Shown here: positions 37,516 to 46,750 of the stretch, one piece after another
Numbering within the stretch: position 1 is the stretch's first letter
Layout: every line of letters starts with the position of its first letter
The notes under the pieces: model-generated
What the model was told of the DNA's origin: nothing
The model's database searches: none
Seen by the model: the letters and a program-made list of their open reading frames with translations, nothing else
Assembly: GCA_902590395.1 (NCBI GenBank)
Contig: CACIWQ010000004.1
Location: 5,001-69,000 of the forward strand
Direction: 5' to 3'
Length of the DNA: 64,000 nt
From: an uncultured Pelagibacteraceae bacterium
GTDB taxonomy: Bacteria > Pseudomonadota > Alphaproteobacteria > Pelagibacterales > Pelagibacteraceae
Made by a program: the position numbers and the translations under genes

Positions 37516-38661
37516 CTAATTTTTAAACTCATATCCTACTTCAAATTGATTAGAAGGGATAATACATCTATCTTTAAAATGTTCTATCCAGCTATCTTTA
37601 ATGCAATAATCTGATCTTTTGTGAACAGAATAGTATTTATAGAAAGAGTAGGGAAGTCCTGAATTTTCCCAAACTCTAAAGTACAAAAAGTCTGAAACCT
37701 TTTCAAAGATTTTCATGTAATTTGATATTTGATTTTTTTCCATCTCACATAGACATCCAATAGCTAAAGAAATATCAAAAGTTTTTTCTTTAAATAAGTT
37801 TATTTGATGAGGGAAAATGAACAAAACATCATTTTTTTCATATATTTTCATCATTTCATGCTTGTCATTAATTTCAAAAGCCGATGCAATTTTTTTGTTC
37901 GGAAAATAATCTGATAAATTTTTTTTTGAAAAAAATACAGCAGGTGGCAAATCGGCTATAACATATTTAACATCCTTTGATAGAGATAAGACCATGTTTG
38001 CAGTTCTTCCATACCCAGCTCCTAGTTCTAAAACATTTAATGGTTTTTTTATTTTTTTTGTTAAAAGCTTTATTTTTTCGTATTCTAATAATGAAGTTAG
38101 CATATATTGAGTAATGATTTTATCTTCTACTTCTAACGAAGGATTGTATTTAAGATATAATTTTTTTTCTATTTCATTATAACTTTTAAAAATATTTTTA
38201 GATTTAATATTTTCATAAAGAATAAGCAAAACCAAATTGTGATTAATGGATTTAGTTAAAGAAAGTTGAGGATGTTTTTTAAATAAATTTAAGTTTAACT
38301 GAATTTTATCACTAAGTTTTTCACAACTTTTTTCTATTGAATATTCGTCCATAAATGAGTAGCCAGCATAGTCCGACCATGAAATTGCATTTAGAGCATC
38401 TTCAGATGGAGAGGTTCTGATTATATGATTATAGTGATTCATAATGTTATGTCTCCAGAATTTTGAAGTCCATTTGTAACTTTCGGATTTAACAAAGAGG
38501 TCAGTTATATTTACAATTTCTTGTGGTAAGTTTTTTTTATCTAATTTGTACCAAAATTTTTTTAAATTTTTTCTTCTTAAGTAAGCATTTTTGAAAGTGC
38601 TCCAGACAGATCTGGGTTGGTGAATTTCTGTTTTATTAATATTTAATAATTTAGACAACAT
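37516..38661 (-). CDS. Putative sugar O-methyltransferase
   Basis: 381 aa; NVLELGAGYGRTANMVLSL, YVIADLPPAVFFSKKNLS. Confidence 0.7.
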   Translation of the reverse strand: MLSKLLNINKTEIHQPRSVWSTFKNAYLRRKNLKKFWYKLDKKNLPQEIVNITDLFVKSESYKWTSKFWRHNIMNHYNHIIRTSPSEDALNAISWSDYAGYSFMDEYSIEKSCEKLSDKIQLNLNLFKKHPQLSLTKSINHNLVLLILYENIKSKNIFKSYNEIEKKLYLKYNPSLEVEDKIITQYMLTSLLEYEKIKLLTKKIKKPLNVLELGAGYGRTANMVLSLSKDVKYVIADLPPAVFFSKKNLSDYFPNKKIASAFEINDKHEMMKIYEKNDVLFIFPHQINLFKEKTFDISLAIGCLCEMEKNQISNYMKIFEKVSDFLYFRVWENSGLPYSFYKYYSVHKRSDYCIKDSWIEHFKDRCIIPSNQFEVGYEFKN

Positions 38662-38811
38662 TTTAGTAAGAATTTAAATTTAAAGATAAAAAATCCAACT
38701 TGTTTTTAACCTGAATTACCTGCTGTTTCAATAAAATTAAAATAACAAAAAACTCAATTTTTTACTTTGGCTAGTTTTGAAGTAAATTATAATATAATAT
38801 AAAGCAATTGA

Positions 38812-39540
38812 ATGAAAAAAATCATTAAATTATTTATTTTTCTTGCAATACTATTTTCGATTTTTAATAAACAAATTGTTTCATATGCCGCCTTACATTT
38901 TTTTTCTAAATGGATTGATAGAGAAGTTATAGTAGATAAGTTTAAAATAAATTATACCGACAGTTTAATTGTACTTGATAAAGTGCAAATAAAAAATTCA
39001 AAAGAATTTTACTATAATAATTTTGTGGAAATAGATAAAATAATTTTAAATTATAATTTTAAATCATTATTCACAAATTTAATTATTATTAATAATTTAA
39101 TTTTTGAAAACCCTACTTTTTTTCTTGAACTAGTAGAAAAACCTTCAGTAGAACTATCACCTTTCAATACTCAAAAAATGTATGACGATAATGTTGGGGG
39201 TGTTAAAAAGATAGTTAAAACTGGACATGATAAAATTTGGCCTAAAAAAAAAAGAGATGTGAATTTTATAATATCAGAAGTTAAAATAAACGGCACAAAA
39301 GTTTTTTTAAAAACCTTTCTATCTAAAGTTCCTACAGAAATTAAACTTCCAGAAATATTTTATACAAAAGTAGGCAATGGTGCGACCGACGGCAATTATA
39401 TGCATCATAAAGATGCTCTTAAGTTAATTTATTATGATCTAATAAAAATAATACCAGATTTAGAATTAAAAAATTTTTTAAAAAAAATATATAATTATAA
39501 AAGCCTATTAGGTGAGCTCAGCGAAAGTGGTGCTTATTAA
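38812..39540 (+). CDS. AsmA-like membrane-anchored protein
   Basis: 242 aa; N-terminal TM, IDREVIVDKFKINYTDSLIVLDKVQIKN...LIFENPTFFLEL repeats. Confidence 0.5.
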   Translation: MKKIIKLFIFLAILFSIFNKQIVSYAALHFFSKWIDREVIVDKFKINYTDSLIVLDKVQIKNSKEFYYNNFVEIDKIILNYNFKSLFTNLIIINNLIFENPTFFLELVEKPSVELSPFNTQKMYDDNVGGVKKIVKTGHDKIWPKKKRDVNFIISEVKINGTKVFLKTFLSKVPTEIKLPEIFYTKVGNGATDGNYMHHKDALKLIYYDLIKIIPDLELKNFLKKIYNYKSLLGELSESGAY

Positions 39541-39552
39541 TTTTTCAACAAG

Positions 39553-39795
39553 GGGCGTTCTGTTGCCCGGTGCCCCAGACCGCGCTTTCTTAATAAAAAT
39601 TAAGCAGCGAGAGCAAATTTATCATTTGCAATTATAATTTAGCCCGATAACGACGGAACAATCCCGAACGAAAGAATAGCTTTTAGACATCCGTCGAATC
39701 TGATTCACCCCCATTAGTTGTATATGGTGGAGGTGGTGGGTAATGCTCCCACGTCCGCAATGTTTATTACGAAATTCGTTTATCGTTATAGTTGG
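39553..39795 (-). ncRNA. ssrA: tmRNA, permuted alphaproteobacterial two-piece form
   Basis: Minus strand: acceptor piece ...GACGTGGGAGCATTACCCACCACCTCCACCA (CCA at 39727..39725), 12-nt intervening TATACAACTAAT (39724..39713), then coding piece GGGGGTGAATCAGATTCGACGGATGTC (from 39712). GGGGGTG pairs with CACCTCC. Tag ORF 39629..39600 GCA AAT GAT AAA TTT GCT CTC GCT GCT TAA = ANDKFALAA*. Outer ends approximate. Confidence 0.92.
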
Positions 39796-39851
39796 AAAAC
39801 CAACATTTATAATATAAAACTTTATTTTTAAGATTCAATATTATATTAGCC

Positions 39852-40799
39852 ATGACGCTTTCAGATCAACAAAAGAAAGAAATATTAGAACAACAAAATC
39901 AAAAAAATACCACAAAAAGAGTCACATCACCTGAACTTGAAAAAATTCTTTACGAAGCTTTACCAGTTCTCGATCATGGATTTGTGAGAGTAGTAGATTA
40001 TATGGGTGATGATAGTTCTATTGTCCAGGCCGCTAGGGTTTCCTATGGAAAAGGTACAAAAAAAGTTTCAACAGATAGTGGTTTGATAAAATATTTAATG
40101 AGACATAGGCATAGCACTCCATTTGAAATGTGTGAAATAAAATTTCATGTCAAATTACCAATTTTTGTTGCAAGACAATGGATTAGGCACAGAACAGCAA
40201 ATGTTAATGAATATTCTGCCAGATATTCGATTTTGGACAAAGAATTTTATCTGCCTTCCAAAGAAAACCTTGCGGCGCAGTCTACAAGCAACAGACAGGG
40301 TAGAGGAGATTTAATAAATGGAAAACAAGCAGATAATATTTTAAAAATTTTGAAAAAAGATGCAGAACAAACTTATGCAGACTATGAGATTTTGTTAAAT
40401 GAAAAATATGACGGAAGCACAATCGATAAAAATAATAAAGGTTTGGCTAGAGAATTAGCTAGAATGAATTTGACTTTAAATACTTATACTCAATGGTATT
40501 GGAAAACAGATTTATTAAATTTATTAAATTTTTTATCTTTAAGAGCCGACAGCCATGCCCAATATGAAATAAGGGCATATGCGGATGTTATGATTGATTC
40601 TTTAAAAAGATGGGTGCCTATAACTTTTGATGCTTTTATGGATTATAGGATAGGAGGAATGGAATTATCAGCAAAAGGCAAAGCGGTAATCGTTAAAATG
40701 ATGAAAGGACAAAATTGTGATTTTAAATCCTCCAATCTTTCAAAAAGAGAATGGAATGAACTGATGGAGTCTTTCGGTTTTAAAGAAAAGATTTGCTAA
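39852..40799 (+). CDS. thyX: FAD-dependent thymidylate synthase
   Basis: 315 aa; [44 protein letters not shown] (RHR motif). Confidence 0.96.
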   Translation: MTLSDQQKKEILEQQNQKNTTKRVTSPELEKILYEALPVLDHGFVRVVDYMGDDSSIVQAARVSYGKGTKKVSTDSGLIKYLMRHRHSTPFEMCEIKFHVKLPIFVARQWIRHRTANVNEYSARYSILDKEFYLPSKENLAAQSTSNRQGRGDLINGKQADNILKILKKDAEQTYADYEILLNEKYDGSTIDKNNKGLARELARMNLTLNTYTQWYWKTDLLNLLNFLSLRADSHAQYEIRAYADVMIDSLKRWVPITFDAFMDYRIGGMELSAKGKAVIVKMMKGQNCDFKSSNLSKREWNELMESFGFKEKIC

Positions 40800-41194
40800 A
40801 TTAATTTAAAACCACTTCGTGATTTTTTTCTCAATAAACTAGCGCTAACATTTTTTGTTCTCTTTAAAATTTTTACATACTTTTTATCAAGTGAATTTTT
40901 ATTATCCGAGCCGTGTATCATTAGATCAAATTTGTGTTTTTTAAAAAATTTATTGTCTATATTGAAGTTACATTTTATTACGCCAGAGACATATTTAATT
41001 GATGATATAATTTCCTTTCTACTTTTAAAGTTTAACAAAGGGCCATATTTTTTATATTTTTTGATTTCCTTATCTGAGGTAAGCCCAACGTAAACTTTTC
41101 CGTGTGCAGAAGCTTTTTTAAGCAATCTAATATGACCGTGATGTAGAATAGATACAGACATATCTACTAATATTTTTTTTTTCTTTTTTTTCAT
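40796..41194 (-). CDS. Small cytidylyltransferase, candidate phosphonate cytidylyltransferase (PntC-like)
   Basis: 132 aa; [32 protein letters not shown]...LMIHGSDN; paralogous to the N-domain of the pepM product; abuts the AEP-transaminase-like gene. Confidence 0.7.
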   Translation of the reverse strand: MKKKKKKILVDMSVSILHHGHIRLLKKASAHGKVYVGLTSDKEIKKYKKYGPLLNFKSRKEIISSIKYVSGVIKCNFNIDNKFFKKHKFDLMIHGSDNKNSLDKKYVKILKRTKNVSASLLRKKSRSGFKLI

Positions 41195-42177
41195 TATTTA
41201 ATAGAAATTTTTTTTAATATTTCAGCTTTTGCGGCTTTACCCAAATGCGCTTCACCTAAATGACAAACCACGCTACCCGGTAAAGTATTTCTAGCTTTAT
41301 AAAAAATTACTCTTTTATCTTTCGCTTTTAATTTGCAAGTCGTATACGTACAAAGCAAGGGTTGATTTTTTTTGCCAAATATTAATTTACTATCAAAAAT
41401 TTTCATAAATTTATTTTTATTAATCCTAACAGAGTAAGCAAAATTATTATGGTTTGCCAAAATTTTTTCTAATGATTGAATGGAGTGATAAGGTCCTGTC
41501 ATTCTTTTTTGGATATGCGAGTTTATATCTAAATTAAAAGAAGAAACCTCATTTTCAGGATTATGGTTATATGAAACAAAACAAGCTCCAGTTAATCCAA
41601 ATAATCCCTTACAAGAACTAAAAGAAATAACATCAGCTAATTCATGCGACGATTCTAATCCTATTGAAGCAGTTGCATCTAAAGCCAATTTAGCTTTCAC
41701 TTTTTTTGAAAATTTTTTAAGTTCTACAATTGGTATTTTTAAACCGCAACTAGTTTCAGTAGGACATGCCCAGACCCAATCAAATTTCCCAGAAAAATTC
41801 TCTAAATCTTTCCAATGTACTTTTGAGATTTTGCGTATTTTTTTTAAATTTTTTTTAGCATTTAAACACATTTTAAAAAGTCTATCGGAGTAATAACCTG
41901 TAGATACAATTAAAATTTTGCCGTATAAGAAATTTAAGGAAACAACTTCTAAAGCAAAGCTGCCAGAACCCTGCATGCGTACCACTTTTTTTTGTCCACT
42001 AATTTTTTTTAATTTTGAAAGAACTTTTTCCTCGACTTTTATGTACTCTGAATCATTTCGACCAAAACAAGGACCAAGACCTGATAAATTTTCTGCCACT
42101 AGACTGGAGGGTCCAGCAGTAAACAGAAACTTTTTACTGTTTTTATTACTTACAAAATCTTTTAATTTTTTTTCCAC
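41194..42177 (-). CDS. Class V aminotransferase, probable 2-aminoethylphosphonate:pyruvate transaminase
   Basis: 327 aa; FLFTAGPSSLVAENLSGLGPCFGRNDSEYIKVEEKVL...VVRMQGSGSFALEVV (PhnW-type QGSGSxxxE), SFSSCKGLFGLTG PLP lysine. Confidence 0.75.
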   Translation of the reverse strand: MEKKLKDFVSNKNSKKFLFTAGPSSLVAENLSGLGPCFGRNDSEYIKVEEKVLSKLKKISGQKKVVRMQGSGSFALEVVSLNFLYGKILIVSTGYYSDRLFKMCLNAKKNLKKIRKISKVHWKDLENFSGKFDWVWACPTETSCGLKIPIVELKKFSKKVKAKLALDATASIGLESSHELADVISFSSCKGLFGLTGACFVSYNHNPENEVSSFNLDINSHIQKRMTGPYHSIQSLEKILANHNNFAYSVRINKNKFMKIFDSKLIFGKKNQPLLCTYTTCKLKAKDKRVIFYKARNTLPGSVVCHLGEAHLGKAAKAEILKKISIK

Positions 42178-42200
42178 TTAAACTTTTGTTAGTTATTAAA

Positions 42201-42217
42201 TGTTCAATATTTGAACA
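42201..42217. promoter_or_regulatory. Operator-like palindrome TGTTCA-ATATT-TGAACA (site 5)
   Basis: 24 bp upstream of the AEP-transaminase-like start (42177, minus); GTGTTCAAATATTGAACATT on the minus strand is identical to the site-3 core. Confidence 0.85.
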
Positions 42218-42258
42218 CTATCACTAATTTTATATTTGATCAACATATATATTGATAT

Positions 42259-43095
42259 TCACTTAAAAGATTCTTTAATTTTTTCAGCCATATTTATAAA
42301 AATTTTTGATATTTTGTGATTGGGATTTGATTCTACTAAAGGAACACCAGAGTCTGCTGCAATTCTTAAATCAATATTTATAGGTATTTTACCCCAAAAT
42401 TTTTTTTGGTATTCTGTAGCAACTTTTTCTACACCTCCTTGTCCAAAAATATTATGTTTTTCTCCATCGTTGCTTTCAAAAAAACTCATATTGTCTACAA
42501 GGCCTAGAACGGGAACGTTTAGTTTATCAAACATCTTGATTCCTCTTTTTACATCCAACAAGGCAATTTCTTGAGGAGTAGAAATAATTATTGCACCGTC
42601 GAGTTTTATTTCTTGTGCAAAAGTCAATTGTGTATCACCAGTGCCTGGAGGCATGTCTACTACTATAAAATCTAAATTTTTCCATAAAACTTTTTGTGTA
42701 AAAGTTTTGATCGCACTTGTTACCATTGGACCTCTCCAAATCATTGGTGTAGTTTCGTCTACCAAAAATCCTATAGACATACATTGAATTCCATATTTTT
42801 CTATTGGTATTAAATTTTTACCATTATCACTTTTTGGTTTTTCATTTATAGAAATCATTTTTGGTATCGAGGGGCCATATATATCTGCATCAAGTATGCC
42901 TGCTTTAAAGCCTATAGACTTTAAAGATAGTGCCAAGTTTATTGCAAATGTGGATTTGCCAACCCCTCCCTTAGCGCTTGATACTGCTATAGCATGCTTT
43001 GTTCCATTTATTGGATTTTTAATAAATCTTTTTGGAGTCATTTTTTCCTTAAAACCACTGCTTAAATCCTCGGTCTTTTTGTCCATACCATACAT
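42259..43095 (-). CDS. Mrp/NBP35-family iron-sulfur cluster carrier ATPase
   Basis: 278 aa; AVSSAKGGVGKSTFAINLALSL, DADIYGPSIP, VDMPPGTGDTQLT. Confidence 0.93.
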   Translation of the reverse strand: MYGMDKKTEDLSSGFKEKMTPKRFIKNPINGTKHAIAVSSAKGGVGKSTFAINLALSLKSIGFKAGILDADIYGPSIPKMISINEKPKSDNGKNLIPIEKYGIQCMSIGFLVDETTPMIWRGPMVTSAIKTFTQKVLWKNLDFIVVDMPPGTGDTQLTFAQEIKLDGAIIISTPQEIALLDVKRGIKMFDKLNVPVLGLVDNMSFFESNDGEKHNIFGQGGVEKVATEYQKKFWGKIPINIDLRIAADSGVPLVESNPNHKISKIFINMAEKIKESFK

Positions 43096-43136
43096 CTTAG
43101 CTTGTTTTTATCTGTAAAGTAACTATATAGAGTGTC

Positions 43137-44234
43137 ATGGCAAATGGTAATGATTTTAGAGGTGGAGAAAGTCCTTGGGGAAAACCCCCTGGAGGAAATG
43201 GTTCTGGCCGTGGCGGTCAAAGACCACCAAACATTGATGAAGTTATAGAAAAAATTCAAAAAATAATAAATAAATTTATGCCAGGTGGAAAATCTGGAGG
43301 AATCAGACCAGTTATATTTGGACTTATTTTATTAATTGTTGTTTGGGCTTTTAGCGGTTTATACAGAGTGTTGCCAGACGAACAAGGTGTAGTTTTAAGA
43401 TTTGGAAAATTTGTATCTACAACTCAACCAGGTTTAAATTATCATATTCCTTATCCAGTCGAAACTGTTCTTACTCCAAAAGTTACAAAAGTGAATAGGA
43501 TTGATATTGGATTTAGATCAGCAAGTGATTCCGGCAGAACTTCGGGGATAGATGATGTTTCGGAAGAAAGTTTAATGTTAACAGGCGATGAAAATATTGT
43601 TAACATCGATTTTTCAGTTTTTTGGGTAATTAAAGACGCAGGTAAGTTTTTATTTAAAATACAAAGTCCAGTTGAAACAGTCAAAGCCGCAGGGGAAACG
43701 GCAATGAGAGAAGTTATAGCAAAAAGCAATCTCCAGCCAATATTAACAGCGGGAAGATCTAAAATCGAAATAGAAGTACAAGATATTATCCAAAGACTTT
43801 TGGATGAGTACGAATCTGGAATACAAATTACACAAGTACAAACGCAAAAAGCCGACCCGCCAGATCAGGTAATTGATGCTTTTAGAGACGTGCAAGCCGC
43901 AAGAGCAGACATGGTACGTTCCAAGAATGAGGCCGAAGCATATGCTAATGATGTAATACCGAGAGCGCGAGGAGACGCAGCTAAAATTTTACAAGAAGCT
44001 GAAGCTTATAAGAAACAAGTTGTAGCAGCAGCAGAAGGTGAAGCGAGTAGATTTATTGCAATATATAATGAGTATGCAAAAGCTAAACAAGTTACACAAG
44101 AAAGAATGTATCTTGAAACAATGGAAAAGGTTTTGGCAGATATAGACAAGGTAATCATTGATAGAAAGGCTGGAGGTGTGGTTCCTTATTTGCCTCTGCC
44201 CGAATTATCAAAAAAGAAAGGATCTGACTCATAA
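43137..44234 (+). CDS. hflK: HflK, FtsH protease modulator (SPFH)
   Basis: 365 aa; Gly-rich N-term, RVLPDEQGVVLRFGKFVSTTQPGLNYHIPYPVE. Confidence 0.95.
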   Translation: MANGNDFRGGESPWGKPPGGNGSGRGGQRPPNIDEVIEKIQKIINKFMPGGKSGGIRPVIFGLILLIVVWAFSGLYRVLPDEQGVVLRFGKFVSTTQPGLNYHIPYPVETVLTPKVTKVNRIDIGFRSASDSGRTSGIDDVSEESLMLTGDENIVNIDFSVFWVIKDAGKFLFKIQSPVETVKAAGETAMREVIAKSNLQPILTAGRSKIEIEVQDIIQRLLDEYESGIQITQVQTQKADPPDQVIDAFRDVQAARADMVRSKNEAEAYANDVIPRARGDAAKILQEAEAYKKQVVAAAEGEASRFIAIYNEYAKAKQVTQERMYLETMEKVLADIDKVIIDRKAGGVVPYLPLPELSKKKGSDS

Positions 44235-45106
44235 TGAAAATGAATAGATTTTTACTTCCCGTCATGGTTGTTGTGGGACTTGCTATTTACTTGTCGCTTT
44301 TTACAGTAAAGGAAATTAACCAGGCAATAGTATTACAATTTGGTGACCCTAAAAAAATAATTTCTCAACCTGGTCTTCAGGTCAAAATTCCTTTTATTCA
44401 AAATGTCATATTTATAGATCGTAGGATATTAAGTTTAGATCCAGCGCCAGAAGAAGTTATTGCATCAGATCAGAAAAGATTAATTGTTGATGCTTATGCT
44501 AGATTTAAAATTGTAGATCCATTAAAATTTTACATTTCTGTGGGTGACGAAAGAGTAGCAAGATCAAGGTTAGCTACCATCATTAATTCAAGATTAAGAG
44601 GTGTTTTGGGTAAACAAAGTTTAGCAACTTTATTATCTGAAGATAGATCAAAACAAATGGATATTATCCAGAACGACGTTAATGCCGAAGCAGAGAATTT
44701 TGGTATAGAAATTATCGACGTAAGAATTAAAAGAGCAGATCTTCCACAAGCAAATAGCGAAGCCATATTTAAAAGAATGCAAACTGAAAGAGAAAGAGAA
44801 GCTAAAGAATTTAGAGCAAAAGGGGCTGAGATGGCAGTTACAATTACATCTACAGCAGATAAAGAAGTTACAGTGCTGTTAGCAAATGCAAAAAAACAAT
44901 CAGAGATTATGAAAGGTGAAGGAGACGGACAAAGAAATAAAATATTTGCGACCGCATTTGGTAAAGATCCAGAATTTTTTGCTTTCTATAGAGCAATGCA
45001 AGCATACGAAAAAGCTTTAATTGGAGGAGACACCTCTTTAATTTTGTCTCCTGATAGTGATTTTTTTAAGTTTTTTGGTGATACTGGAATTATTAAAAAA
45101 CAATAG
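44234..45106 (+). CDS. hflC: HflC, FtsH protease modulator (SPFH)
   Basis: 290 aa; VKEINQAIVLQFGDPKKIISQPGLQVKIPFIQNVIFIDRRIL. Confidence 0.95.
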   Translation: MKMNRFLLPVMVVVGLAIYLSLFTVKEINQAIVLQFGDPKKIISQPGLQVKIPFIQNVIFIDRRILSLDPAPEEVIASDQKRLIVDAYARFKIVDPLKFYISVGDERVARSRLATIINSRLRGVLGKQSLATLLSEDRSKQMDIIQNDVNAEAENFGIEIIDVRIKRADLPQANSEAIFKRMQTEREREAKEFRAKGAEMAVTITSTADKEVTVLLANAKKQSEIMKGEGDGQRNKIFATAFGKDPEFFAFYRAMQAYEKALIGGDTSLILSPDSDFFKFFGDTGIIKKQ

Positions 45107-45114
45107 TTAATTTA

Positions 45115-45300
45115 ATGAAAGAGCTCATCATTGCGATTGGTCTCTTGTTGTTCATAGAGGGCACGCTATATGCCTTATTTCCATCAAAAATGAAAAATAT
45201 GCTTAAGGCGATCGAAAAGTGGCCAGTTAGCCAGCTTAGAATAAGCGGTTTTATATTTGCCATAATTGGTTTTGCGATTATTTGGTATTTTAAAAGGTAA
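45115..45300 (+). CDS. DUF2065/YjeT-family small membrane protein
   Basis: 61 aa, two TM segments, immediately after hflC. Confidence 0.75.
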   Translation: MKELIIAIGLLLFIEGTLYALFPSKMKNMLKAIEKWPVSQLRISGFIFAIIGFAIIWYFKR

Positions 45301-45305
45301 AATTA

Positions 45306-46730
45306 ATGAAAGCTTATAAAAAATTTATTAATTTCAGCTTAATACTTATTTTGATAAGTTGTCCAATTTCTTTTTCACACAGCAAAACTATACCAAGCTC
45401 TTTTGCTGATCTTGCGGAAAAATTAATGCCCTCGGTTGTTAACATATCGAGCACACAAACAATTAAATCAACTTCTAATCCATTTCCTTTTCAGTTTCCA
45501 CCCGGATCGCCATTTGAAGACATGTTTAAAGAGTTCAATAGACCAACTGAAAGAAAAGCAACAGCTTTGGGTTCTGGTTTTATTATAGATAAAAAAGGAA
45601 TAGTAGTTACAAATAGTCATGTTATTCAAGAAGCGGAAGATATTATTGTTAGTGTAAACGGTTCTACAGAATATAAAGCAAAAGTTTTAGGTAAAGATCC
45701 TTATATGGATCTAGCAGTTTTACAAATAGAGTCTGATGAAGAATTTAAACCAGTTAGTTTTGGAGATTCAGATAAAGCTAGAGTAGGCGATTGGGTCATA
45801 GCAATTGGAAATCCTTTTGGTTTTGGTGGAACAGTAACCACAGGAATTATTTCATCAAGAAATAGAGATATTGGTCTAACTCGTTATGATGATTTTATTC
45901 AAACCGACGCCTCTATAAATGTCGGAAACTCTGGAGGTCCTCTTTTTAATTTAGACGGTAAAGTTATTGGAATAAATACCGCTATAATTGCTCCCGGTTC
46001 ATCTGGCTCGATCGGAATTGGTTTTGCTATACCTTCTAATCCTGCTTCAAACGTAATTGAACAATTAATTAAATTTGGAGAAACAAAAAGAGGATGGTTG
46101 GGTGTAAGAATTCAAGAAGTTACAAAAGAGATTGCTGAAGTAGAAAAATTGAAAAAGGCCGAAGGAGCTTTAGTAGCAAGTGTTGCAGAAAATAGCCCAG
46201 CTTCCAAAGCAGGAATAAAAGCCGGAGATATTATTTTAGAGTTTGATGGAAAAAGAGTCGATACGATGAGAAAATTACCAAAACTAGTTGCACAAACCGC
46301 GGTTGGAAAAAGAGTTGGGCTTAAAATTTGGAGAAATCAAAAACTAATTTCAAAAAAAGTTTTATTAGGAAGATTGGAATCTTCAAAAGAATTCAAAGCA
46401 GAAAATAAAACAGAATCTGAAAAGTTTCAAGATGTTGAAATAACAGATCTAAAAATCTTTGTTAGAAATTTAAATCAGGATGATATTAGTAAACGAGAAT
46501 TGCCAAAAAATACTACCGGGGTAGTTGTAACCAAAATACTAGAAGATAGTCCTTTAAGATTTTTATCAATCAATGATGTAATAGTTGAACTTCAAAAGCA
46601 AAAAATTATGAACGCAAAACAATTTTCTAAATTAGTTACAGATATTATAAATAAAGGTGAAAAGACTTTGTTATTTGCAACTTATAACGAGATAAATCAA
46701 AGAGGCTATTTAACTATAAAGCTTAATTAA
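45306..46730 (+). CDS. degP: Periplasmic serine protease DegP/HtrA
   Basis: 474 aa; signal peptide, NSHVI, DPYMDLAVLQIE, GNSGGPLFN, two PDZ domains. Confidence 0.95.
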   Translation: MKAYKKFINFSLILILISCPISFSHSKTIPSSFADLAEKLMPSVVNISSTQTIKSTSNPFPFQFPPGSPFEDMFKEFNRPTERKATALGSGFIIDKKGIVVTNSHVIQEAEDIIVSVNGSTEYKAKVLGKDPYMDLAVLQIESDEEFKPVSFGDSDKARVGDWVIAIGNPFGFGGTVTTGIISSRNRDIGLTRYDDFIQTDASINVGNSGGPLFNLDGKVIGINTAIIAPGSSGSIGIGFAIPSNPASNVIEQLIKFGETKRGWLGVRIQEVTKEIAEVEKLKKAEGALVASVAENSPASKAGIKAGDIILEFDGKRVDTMRKLPKLVAQTAVGKRVGLKIWRNQKLISKKVLLGRLESSKEFKAENKTESEKFQDVEITDLKIFVRNLNQDDISKRELPKNTTGVVVTKILEDSPLRFLSINDVIVELQKQKIMNAKQFSKLVTDIINKGEKTLLFATYNEINQRGYLTIKLN

Positions 46731-46750
46731 TTTTTCGTTTATATCTTCAG

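Noticed and set aside
39541-39800. Apparent plus-strand structured ncRNA with GC-rich hairpin
   Set aside because: Only the minus-strand reading gives the tmRNA tag, CCA end and acceptor pairing; it is ssrA on the minus strand.
43062-43259. Antisense/overlapping ORFs in the track (e.g. 43062-43259, 11829-12095, 51534-51956, 36850-37236)
   Set aside because: They lie opposite clearly conserved genes, lack recognizable motifs, and are expected by chance from the reverse strand.
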